Source: JACCVG01 sp034664165 (GTDB taxonomy: Bacteria; Actinomycetota; Thermoleophilia; Solirubrobacterales; Thermoleophilaceae). Taken from it: DNA of 5,078 nucleotides. Below the pieces are notes generated by a model that was not told the DNA's origin, did no database searches, and saw nothing but the letters and a program-made list of their open reading frames with translations. Positions 1 through 5,078 of this stretch are shown one piece after another. A program made the translations under genes and the position numbers. Within the stretch, counting starts at the first letter, position 1. Every line of letters begins with the position of its first letter. The stretch covers positions 1 to 5,078 of the forward strand of contig JAXDIE010000093.1 in assembly GCA_034664165.1 (NCBI GenBank). Direction: 5' to 3'.

Positions 1-95
1 AGCACGTGGGATTCGCCCCTCAGCCCCTGCCCCGAGCACCGGCCCTCGGAGTTGGCGCTGCCAGACGACTCAAAGTCTTCGAGCGCGCCGCAACC

Positions 96-124
96 GGCGC
101 CTTCATTGCCCGCCGTAAGGCGCC
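96..124 (-). terminator. Inverted repeat at the 3' end of the DUF393 gene, possible terminator
   Basis: GGCGCCTT at 96-103 and AAGGCGCC at 117-124 are perfect 8-bp reverse complements separated by a 13-nt loop. Read on the minus strand, the hairpin begins at the last base of the DUF393 stop codon (TAG, 126-124). That is where a transcription terminator for that gene would lie. No T-run follows the stem, so it is not a classical intrinsic terminator. GC-rich actinobacteria often use hairpins without a U-tract, which keeps the idea open. Chance occurrence in GC-rich DNA is the alternative. Confidence 0.3.
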
Positions 125-555
125 TAGGGCTCCGACCGCCTCCGCGCGATCTGCTCGTCCGCACGCGCCTTCGCCGCCGCCGGTACCAGCTTGCTCACCT
201 TCATCCGGTTCTCCGCGATCTGCCTGTAGCCCCAATTCATGAGCCCCGGGACGCTCCGGGCAACAAACGCCACCGGCGCACCCGCGGGCAGCAGCGCCGC
301 CAGCGGGGCCAGCGCCGCCCCACCCGAGTAAACAGTCCCATCGGGCATCACCAGGTGTGAGCTCTTCATCCGCTCGTCGGCCGGGACCGACGACAGGAGC
401 TCCGCCGCCCCAGGCTCCTGGAGCGTCGCCAGGTCCAGAACCCGGTCCTTGTCCCACGCGAGGACTCTGGCCACCGACCAGCGGCAGAAGCCGCAATCCA
501 GGTCATAGACCAGAATCGGCCGGGGGTGGTACTCATCAGACGAGTTCGGTATCAT
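124..555 (-). CDS. DCC-family (DUF393) thiol-disulfide oxidoreductase-like protein
   Basis: This encodes a 143-residue protein, the usual size for single-domain DUF393 (YuxK-like) proteins. Near the N-terminus, VYDLDCGFC (residues 16-24) gives the family's Asp-x-Asp-Cys-x-x-Cys signature, with a possible redox pair at C21 and C24. Further family-like stretches are YSGGAAL (76-82) and IAENR (113-117). Members are predicted thiol-disulfide oxidoreductases of the cytoplasm or membrane surface, but substrates are mostly unknown. I see no signal peptide or clear membrane segment. The ATG at 555-553 is chosen because GGAG lies 8 nt upstream and the signature then falls about 15 residues into the protein, as in relatives. 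The reading frame stays open to 828, but that extension would run antisense deep into the divergent oxygenase gene. The gene is divergent from the oxygenase cluster, with about 37 bp between the preferred starts. The family call is firm; the function is not. Confidence 0.88.
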   Translation of the reverse strand: MIPNSSDEYHPRPILVYDLDCGFCRWSVARVLAWDKDRVLDLATLQEPGAAELLSSVPADERMKSSHLVMPDGTVYSGGAALAPLAALLPAGAPVAFVARSVPGLMNWGYRQIAENRMKVSKLVPAAAKARADEQIARRRSEP

Positions 556-563
556 GCGTATCG

Positions 564-567
564 CTCC
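564..567 (-). promoter_or_regulatory. Ribosome binding site for the DUF393 gene
   Basis: On the minus strand GGAG (567-564) lies 8 nt before the ATG at 555-553. This is good Shine-Dalgarno spacing, and it supports that start over the longer upstream frame. Confidence 0.55.
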
Positions 568-579
568 AGTCGCCCCATC

Positions 580-586
580 GAGAGGA
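580..586 (+). promoter_or_regulatory. Ribosome binding site that favours a TTG start for the oxygenase gene
   Basis: GAGAGGA at 580-586 lies 6 nt before an in-frame TTG at 593-595, which is close to ideal spacing. The in-frame ATG further upstream at 554 has only weak purine-rich sequence before it (CGAG at 541-544). The site therefore argues that translation begins at the TTG, 13 codons inside the longest frame. Confidence 0.6.
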
Positions 587-592
587 CACATC

Positions 593-1480
593 TTGACCGC
601 AACAGAGAGTCCGAGCCCGGTCCCGTCGTTCTCCGCCGATCTGGCCGCCGCGCTCACGCCGCAGTCGCTCGCCTGGCGTACCGCCAGTGACTTCCGCGGC
701 TTCCTCCTGGCCGGCAGGGCGCTCCTCCTCCAGGTGGCGCACCCGACCGTCGGCGCCGGGGTCAGTGAGCACTCCGACTTCAAGGCCGATCCGTGGGGCC
801 GCCTGATCAGGACGCTCGACTTCCTCAACGGCGTTCTCTACTCCGACGATGCCGAAGGCGTCGCCGCCCGCATGCGGGCGATGCACAAGACGATCAAGGG
901 CGTGAAGCCCGATGGCACCCGCTACCACGCGATGGAGCCGGAGGCCTTCACCTGGGTCCACGCGACATTGGTCGAGAGCATGGCCGCAGCCAACCAGGCC
1001 TTCGCCAAGCCGCTGACCCTCACCGAGCTCGACCGCTTCTATTACGAGATGCGCGGCGTCGGCGCCCTGTACGGCGTGCGCGAGCGCGACCTTCCCGAGG
1101 ACTGGAAGGGCTTCATGGAGTACTACGACTGGATGATCGACGAGCGCCTGGAGAACAACGACTCGGTGCAGGACGTGCTCGCCACGATGGGCAAGCCCGC
1201 TCGGCCGCACCGGGCGATCCCCAAGGGCCTCTGGAACTTCGCGTCCCGCCCGGCGTCGAAGGCTCTCTGGGTCGGCACGATGGGCCTGATCCCCGCCAGG
1301 CTGCGCGAGCGCTTCGGGGCCGAGTGGACCGCGGGCGACGAGCGCATCCTTCGCGTCATGAAGTCGACAGCGCGCGGGGTGGACCCGGTCGTTCCCGACA
1401 GCCTCAGGGTCTTCGGGCCGCGCTACCTGCAGCTGCGCGGGCGCTACGGCCCACCGGTCCTGGGCCCGGGGGCGCAATGA
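593..1480 (+). CDS. DUF2236 family protein, putative haem-dependent oxygenase (MpaB / latex-clearing-protein-like)
   Basis: This encodes 295 residues from the TTG at 593 (308 if the ATG at 554 is used). The start rests on GAGAGGA 6 nt upstream. The protein matches the DUF2236 fold: FRGFLLAGRALLLQVAHP near residues 35-51, then SEHSDF, RLIRT (70-74), MHKTIKG (97-103), and EPEAFTWVHATL (115-126). In latex clearing protein an Arg-x3-Thr pair and a later His bind or surround haem b. R70, T74 and H98 occupy equivalent places here, so haem binding is inferred. Characterised relatives cleave C=C bonds in polyisoprene (Lcp) or in a prenylated precursor (MpaB of mycophenolic acid synthesis). Most bacterial members have no known substrate. 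I see no signal peptide, so a cytosolic or membrane-peripheral location is likely. The stop codon overlaps the next gene's start as ATGA, pointing to one operon with the TetR gene and aacS. The family is clear; the reaction is unknown. Confidence 0.88.
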   Translation: MTATESPSPVPSFSADLAAALTPQSLAWRTASDFRGFLLAGRALLLQVAHPTVGAGVSEHSDFKADPWGRLIRTLDFLNGVLYSDDAEGVAARMRAMHKTIKGVKPDGTRYHAMEPEAFTWVHATLVESMAAANQAFAKPLTLTELDRFYYEMRGVGALYGVRERDLPEDWKGFMEYYDWMIDERLENNDSVQDVLATMGKPARPHRAIPKGLWNFASRPASKALWVGTMGLIPARLRERFGAEWTAGDERILRVMKSTARGVDPVVPDSLRVFGPRYLQLRGRYGPPVLGPGAQ

Positions 1481-2100
1481 GCACGACGCTCGAGTCGGTG
1501 CTCGTCCGCGCGCTATCGCCGCAGGAGCAGGACACGAGCGACGCGATGTCGGACCGCATCCTCGACGCGGCCCTCGAGCGCGTCGCCGCCTTCGGCGTGC
1601 GCCGCACCACGATGGACGACGTGGCCGAGGCCGCCGGGGTCGGCCGGATGACCGTGTTCCGGCGCTTTGGCAGCAAGGACGCCCTGATGGAGATCTTGGC
1701 CGTGCGCGAGGCCCGGCGCTTCCTTGACGCGATCGACGAGGCGGCCGGGGGCATCGAGGACCCAGTCGAGCGGATCGTCGAGACCTCGGTGGTCGCGCTG
1801 CGCTTCGCCTCGACCAACCCGTTGCTGGGGCGGCTGAGCCGCCTGGAGCCGGAGACGGTCCTGAGCATCCTCCGGGCCGACACCCCGCCGCTCATGTCGA
1901 TCGCGCGGAGCTACGCCAAGGCCCAGCTGCTGAAGGACCGCGACGCCTTCGGCGAAATCGACGTGGACCTGGTTGCCGAGGGCCTGGTGCGGATGGCGCT
2001 CTCCTTCATCCTCGTTCCGGCCGGCCCGGTGCCGCTGGAGGACGAGGACGCCACGCGCGCCTTCGCCCGCGCCACGCTGGTCCCGCTGCTGCGCGGATAA
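1477..2100 (+). CDS. TetR/AcrR-family transcriptional regulator
   Basis: This encodes a 207-residue protein, typical for TetR. After about 24 poorly conserved residues comes the DNA-binding domain: SDRILDAALERVAAFGVRRT (25-44), then the helix-turn-helix MDDVAEAAGVGRMTVFRRFG (46-65) and SKDAL (66-70). VGRMTVFRRF is the recognition helix. Residues from about 75 on are mainly helical and form the ligand-binding and dimerisation domain, which is divergent in this family, so the ligand cannot be read from sequence. The ATG at 1477 is preferred because it overlaps the oxygenase stop as ATGA, suggesting translational coupling. No strong Shine-Dalgarno is visible, only G-rich sequence. ATG 1546 (residue 24) is a possible shorter start. 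The gene lies between the oxygenase and aacS, so it probably autoregulates this operon as a repressor, with an acyl-CoA, keto acid or hydrophobic substrate as a guess at inducer. Confidence 0.93.
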   Translation: MSTTLESVLVRALSPQEQDTSDAMSDRILDAALERVAAFGVRRTTMDDVAEAAGVGRMTVFRRFGSKDALMEILAVREARRFLDAIDEAAGGIEDPVERIVETSVVALRFASTNPLLGRLSRLEPETVLSILRADTPPLMSIARSYAKAQLLKDRDAFGEIDVDLVAEGLVRMALSFILVPAGPVPLEDEDATRAFARATLVPLLRG

Positions 2101-2110
2101 CCTCCGGGCG

Positions 2111-4081
2111 GTGAGTGCCGCCGAACCGCAACTGCTCTGGGAGCCCTCGGCCGAGATGGTCGAGCGGGCCGAGCTCACGGCGTACATGCGCTGGCTGAAG
2201 GAGACACGCGGCCTGGAGTTCGACACCTACGACGACCTCTGGAGATGGTCGGTCGAGCACCTCGAGGACTTCTGGGCGACGGTCTGGGAGCGCTATGGCG
2301 TCGTGGCCGACGGCTCGCACGACACGGTCCTCGCCGATGACTCGATGCCCGGGGCCAAATGGTTCCCCGGGACCCGCCTCAACTACGCCGAGCGAATGTT
2401 CGCCGGCAAGCCCGATGACCGCGTGGCCATCCTCCACGCCTCCGAGACCCGCGAGCTGGCTGAGCTCACGTGGGGCGAGTTGCGCGAGCAGGTCGAGCGG
2501 ATCCGAGCCGGCCTGTCAGGCCTGGGGGTCGGCAAGGGGGACCGGGTGGTGGCCTACATGCCGAACCTGCCCGAGACGGTCGCGGCGTTTCTCGCGACCG
2601 CGTCTCTCGGCGCCATCTGGTCCAGCGCCGCGCCGGAGTTCGGCGCGCGCTCGGTGGTCGATCGCTTCGCCCAGATCGAGCCGAAGGTGCTGCTCGCGGT
2701 CGACGGTTACCGCTACGGCGGCAAGGACTTCGACCGTATGGAGCTGGTGGCCGAGCTGGAACAGGAGATGCCGAGCCTGGAGCATACGGTCGTACTTCCG
2801 TACGTCAGCGCGGAGCCGGACCTCTCAGGCCTGAAAAAGGGCCGGCTCTGGCCCGACCTGGTGGCCGAGCGCGCCCCGCTGGCCTTCGAGCGGGTGGAGT
2901 TCGACCACCCGCTCTGGGTGCTCTACAGCTCGGGCACCACCGGCCTGCCCAAGGCGATCGTCCAGGGCCAGGGAGGCATCCTGCTCGAGCAGCTCAAGAA
3001 GGGCTACCTGCACCTCGACCTGCACGAGGGCGATCGGATCTTCTGGTTCACCACCACCGGCTGGATGATGTGGAACTTCCTGGTGGGAGGCCTGCTCACG
3101 GATGCGGCGATCGTCCTCTATGACGGCTCACCGGCACTCGATGACATGCGCGTGCTCTGGGATCTGGCCGAGCGGGCGAAGGCCACCACCTTCGGCACCA
3201 GCGCCGGTTTCATCGCGGCCTGCATGAAGGCGGGGGTCGAGCCTTCGTCGTTCGACCTCTCGGCGCTCACCGCTGTCGGCTCGACGGGCTCGCCACTCTC
3301 GCCTGAGGGCTTCGAGTGGGTCTACGAGCACGTCGGCTCGGACACCTGGCTGTTCTCCACCTCCGGCGGCACCGATGTGTGCACCGCCTTCGTCGGCGGC
3401 GTGGCCATCCTCCCCGTCTATCGCGGCGAGTTGCAGGCCCGTTCCCTCGGTTGCGCGGTCGAGGCCTGGGACGAGGATGGAAACGCGCTGATCGACGAGG
3501 TGGGCGAGCTGGTCGTGACGCGCCCCATGCCCTCGATGCCCGTCTTCTTCTGGAACGACCCGGATGGCTCCCGCTACCGCGAGGCCTACTTCGAGATGTA
3601 CCCGGGGGTCTGGCGGCACGGAGACTGGATCCGGATCACGCCCCGTGGCACGTCGATCATCTACGGCCGCTCCGACTCGACCATCAACCGGGGCGGGGTC
3701 CGGATGGGAACGTCGGAGATCTACCGGGTGGTGCTGGGCCTGGACGACGTGGTCGACGCCCTGGTGGTCGATGTGCCAAACGAGGACGGCGGCGATGCAT
3801 GGATGCCGCTGTTCGTGGTCCTTCGGGAGGGAGTCGAGCTGGACGAGGACCTGACCAAGGCGATCAAGCGCGAGATCCGCGAGCACTGCTCGCCGCGGCA
3901 CGTGCCCAACGACGTGATCCCTGTTACCGAGGTGCCCAGGACGCTCTCGGGCAAGGTGCTCGAGGTGCCCGTCAAGAAGATCCTGATGGGCATGGCGCCC
4001 GAACGCGCCGCGAGCCGCGACAGCCTGGCCAACCCGGCTGCGCTGGATTGGTTCGTGGACTTCGCGAAGGCCCGCGCCTAG
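2111..4081 (+). CDS. aacS: Acetoacetyl-CoA synthetase (acetoacetate--CoA ligase)
   Basis: This cytosolic enzyme converts acetoacetate, ATP and CoA to acetoacetyl-CoA, AMP and PPi (EC 6.2.1.16). It returns ketone-body carbon to thiolase, polyhydroxybutyrate or lipid metabolism. The protein has 656 residues, normal for the family. The N-terminal ACS-type domain includes WFPGTRLNYAE (84-94). The adenylation core follows: P-loop YSSGTTGLPK (272-281), FTTTGWMMWN (313-322), STSGGTD (416-422), which replaces the YWQTE-type motif of acetyl-CoA synthetase and fits AacS, HGDW (503-506) and YGRSDSTINRGGVR (518-531). The C-terminal lid carries PRTLSGK (609-615), whose K615 is the adenylation lysine. The GTG at 2111 is chosen because LLWEPS (8-13) and ELTAYMRWL (21-29) resemble AacS N-termini; starting at the next ATG (2156) would lose the first. 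No good Shine-Dalgarno is visible, and the 10-bp gap after the TetR gene suggests coupling. The stop overlaps the convergent TMEM175 gene's stop within CTAG. All motifs look intact. Confidence 0.96.
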   Translation: MSAAEPQLLWEPSAEMVERAELTAYMRWLKETRGLEFDTYDDLWRWSVEHLEDFWATVWERYGVVADGSHDTVLADDSMPGAKWFPGTRLNYAERMFAGKPDDRVAILHASETRELAELTWGELREQVERIRAGLSGLGVGKGDRVVAYMPNLPETVAAFLATASLGAIWSSAAPEFGARSVVDRFAQIEPKVLLAVDGYRYGGKDFDRMELVAELEQEMPSLEHTVVLPYVSAEPDLSGLKKGRLWPDLVAERAPLAFERVEFDHPLWVLYSSGTTGLPKAIVQGQGGILLEQLKKGYLHLDLHEGDRIFWFTTTGWMMWNFLVGGLLTDAAIVLYDGSPALDDMRVLWDLAERAKATTFGTSAGFIAACMKAGVEPSSFDLSALTAVGSTGSPLSPEGFEWVYEHVGSDTWLFSTSGGTDVCTAFVGGVAILPVYRGELQARSLGCAVEAWDEDGNALIDEVGELVVTRPMPSMPVFFWNDPDGSRYREAYFEMYPGVWRHGDWIRITPRGTSIIYGRSDSTINRGGVRMGTSEIYRVVLGLDDVVDALVVDVPNEDGGDAWMPLFVVLREGVELDEDLTKAIKREIREHCSPRHVPNDVIPVTEVPRTLSGKVLEVPVKKILMGMAPERAASRDSLANPAALDWFVDFAKARA

Positions 4082-4674
4082 GAGCGCCGGCGTCCCGACA
4101 GGGCGCCGATCAGCACCAGCGAGATCCAGAACATCTCGGCGCCGCCCGCGGTGAGGAAAGCGAGCGGGATGGAGAGCGTGAACACGAGCGGCGTTGCGAC
4201 CAGATCGATCAGGTCACGCCGGCGCGCTTCGGGGACGAGCAGGCCCTTGCGGCGCGCGTGCGTGTAGGAAAAGCTGAAGACCGCGGAGCTGAGCGCGATG
4301 GTCCCCGCATACAGCGCCACCGATGCGGGCGCCTCGTGGGTTGCCAGCACGCCGGTCGGAAAGGGCACGAACGCGACCAAGCCCAGGTACAGCAGATTCA
4401 GCCAGGTAAGGCTTCTGTCGAGCGTAGAGACCTCGTGGAAGAAGCCGTGGTGCCTGACCCACATCAGGCCAAGCACTGCAAAGCTCAGGGCGTAGGCCTG
4501 GATCTGGGGGATCAGCCCCAGCAGATCCGCGGCCACGGTGACATTCGTCGTTCCGTGTGGGAGCTTGATGTCAAGGACGAGCAACGTCAGGGCAATCGCG
4601 AACACGCCATCGCTGAGAGCGTTGGTCCTCTCGAGATTGAACCGCTCGAAGCCGGACTCCGCCCCCGAGCTCAC
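4078..4674 (-). CDS. TMEM175-family (DUF1211) potassium-channel-like membrane protein
   Basis: This encodes 198 residues from the GTG at 4674-4672, the usual length of bacterial TMEM175 subunits. Six hydrophobic segments fall near 19-37, 52-73, 90-110, 117-136, 157-174 and 179-194. Segment 1 carries the family signature: R16-x3-L20-S21-D22, then GVFAIALTLLVLDI (23-36). The canonical form is RxxxFSD, so Phe is replaced by Leu here. I27, L31 and L34 are spaced i, i+4, i+7 like the hydrophobic pore residues of prokaryotic channels; this alignment is by eye. Another family-like region is WVRHHGFFHE (72-81), followed by WLNLLYL (91-97). Known bacterial members are tetrameric, weakly K+-selective leak channels in the cytoplasmic membrane. 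The start overlaps the SDR stop as GTGA, with GAAGG 3 nt upstream (short spacing), so the two are probably co-translated. A longer frame reaching 5034 is rejected because it lies inside the SDR gene. The C-terminus is basic (GRRRS). Confidence 0.9.
   Translation of the reverse strand: MSSGAESGFERFNLERTNALSDGVFAIALTLLVLDIKLPHGTTNVTVAADLLGLIPQIQAYALSFAVLGLMWVRHHGFFHEVSTLDRSLTWLNLLYLGLVAFVPFPTGVLATHEAPASVALYAGTIALSSAVFSFSYTHARRKGLLVPEARRRDLIDLVATPLVFTLSIPLAFLTAGGAEMFWISLVLIGALSGRRRS
4088..4108 (+). terminator. Weak hairpin just after the aacS stop, doubtful terminator
   Basis: CGGCG(T)CCC at 4088-4096 can pair with GGGCGCCG at 4101-4108, with a 4-nt GACA loop and one bulged T. It lies 6 nt downstream of the aacS stop but also inside the last codons of the convergent TMEM175 gene. 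No T-run follows. It is the only obvious structure where a terminator between the converging genes could sit, and it may simply be GC-rich coding sequence. Confidence 0.2.
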
Positions 4675-5078
4675 CAGCCTTCGACGAACAGGTCCAGAGC
4701 CAGCGTCCCGCCGGACACCGCTACGTACTTGTCCAGGTCGGTCTCTCCGGCCTCGCGCATCACCTCGTCGTCGATGAACACGTTCCCTGTGCACTCGCGC
4801 GGGTCCCGGGCGAGGATCACGGCGGCGGCATCGGCAACGATCTCCGGCGTGCGCGCCTGCGCCATTGCGGCGTCGCCGCCCAGCAGGTTCTGCACGGCGG
4901 CGGTCGCGATCAGCGTGCGTGGCCAGAGGCAGTTGGCGCCGATGCCGGCCTCGGCCTCGTCGGCGGCCAGTCCGAGGGTGATCATCGTCATGCCCATCTT
5001 CGACAGCGTGTAGGCCGAGTGGCTCCTGAGCCACTTCGGGTCGGCCGAGAGCGGGGGCGAGAGCGTGAGCACGTGAGC
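4671..5078 (-). CDS. HSDL2-like short-chain dehydrogenase/reductase, C-terminal part (5' end outside window)
   Basis: The last 135 residues of an SDR-family NAD(P)-dependent oxidoreductase are visible; the gene enters from the right edge, so the Rossmann glycine motif is not seen. The visible part begins AHVLTLSPPLS, followed by AYTLSKMGM, whose Tyr-x3-Lys (visible residues 23 and 27) is the SDR catalytic pair. The Ser of LTLSPP (7) is the likely catalytic serine, 16 residues before the Tyr as in HSDL2. NCLWPRTLIATAAV and later CTGNVFIDDEV closely resemble human HSDL2 (NALWPKTAIHTAAM, FTGNFVIDENI, recalled from memory). The protein ends soon after the SDR domain, so the C-terminal SCP2 sterol-carrier domain of animal HSDL2 is absent. 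The substrate is unknown; a lipid or fatty-acyl-related carbonyl is possible. Its TGA overlaps the GTG of the TMEM175 gene. A GTG at 5072 is not the true start, because coding similarity continues past it to the edge. Confidence 0.92.
   Translation of the reverse strand, partial: AHVLTLSPPLSADPKWLRSHSAYTLSKMGMTMITLGLAADEAEAGIGANCLWPRTLIATAAVQNLLGGDAAMAQARTPEIVADAAAVILARDPRECTGNVFIDDEVMREAGETDLDKYVAVSGGTLALDLFVEGW

Noticed and set aside
1..40. ATTCG-containing stretch that briefly resembles a tRNA T-arm
   Set aside because: The invariant GGTTCGANNCC pattern and paired stem are missing on both strands, and no cloverleaf can be formed.
550..555. TATCAT as a possible -10 box for the plus-strand operon
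   Set aside because: It fits TANNNT, but no convincing -35 element lies about 17 bp upstream (TGGTAC), and single hexamer matches are expected by chance.
531..562. Possible operator for the TetR protein: ACTC-7 nt-GAGT (531-545) and a GTATC direct repeat (549-553, 558-562)
   Set aside because: The half-sites are only 4-5 bp, and TetR operators usually show longer palindromes. The evidence is too weak to annotate.
556..828. N-terminal extension of the DUF393 frame
   Set aside because: The added residues have no family similarity and overlap the divergent oxygenase gene. The ATG at 555 has a good ribosome site.
793..1476. Upstream extension of the TetR frame inside the oxygenase gene
   Set aside because: Its translation is Arg/Gly/Pro-rich without family features, and the HTH domain starts only after the ATG at 1477.
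536..1477. Long minus-strand open frame (313 codons) opposite the oxygenase gene
   Set aside because: It mirrors the oxygenase codon pattern, has low-complexity Arg/Gly/Ala/His-rich composition and no recognisable domain. Such frames are common opposite GC-rich genes.
2786..2803. CGTAC/CGTACG repeat inside aacS
   Set aside because: It is short, lies within conserved-length coding sequence, and is explained by codon choice.
3316..5013. 565-codon plus-strand open frame across the end of aacS and the two minus-strand genes
   Set aside because: It is out of frame with aacS and antisense to two well-supported genes, and its composition is unlike a real protein.
4675..5034. N-terminal extension of the TMEM175 frame
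   Set aside because: It lies wholly within the SDR gene, is Arg-rich, and the family's first helix begins just after the GTG at 4674.

Overview
The window is a GC-rich, densely packed stretch of bacterial chromosome with no RNA gene, CRISPR array or mobile element that I can see. Strong G/C preference at third codon positions, GTG and TTG starts, 4-bp gene overlaps and the protein families present suggest an actinobacterium-like organism. Thermoleophilia/Solirubrobacterales is my best guess, from style rather than from any marker gene.

Layout, left to right. Positions 1-123 hold no gene I can recognise, only an 8-bp inverted repeat (96-124) touching the stop codon of the first gene. On the minus strand, 124-555 encodes a small DCC/DUF393 thiol-redox-type protein. 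It is divergent from a three-gene plus-strand cluster: a DUF2236 (MpaB/latex-clearing-protein-like) putative haem oxygenase (593-1480), a TetR-family repressor (1477-2100, overlapping the previous stop as ATGA) and a full-length acetoacetyl-CoA synthetase, aacS (2111-4081, GTG start 10 bp after the repressor). Two minus-strand genes converge on this cluster. A TMEM175-family potassium-channel-like membrane protein (4078-4674) shares a palindromic CTAG with aacS, so that both stop codons overlap. An HSDL2-like short-chain dehydrogenase (4671-5078) lies upstream of it, overlaps it as GTGA, and runs off the right edge of the window.

How the genes may work together. The plus-strand cluster looks like one transcription unit in which a local TetR regulator sits between a putative oxygenase and an enzyme that activates the ketone body acetoacetate. 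A plausible but unproven reading is oxidation of a lipid or isoprenoid-like compound, with acetoacetate salvaged into central metabolism and the repressor sensing a pathway intermediate. The SDR/TMEM175 pair is a separate minus-strand unit, and the functional link between those two is unclear. The families are known; the arrangement is the main point of interest. I did not find evidence for a wholly new system.
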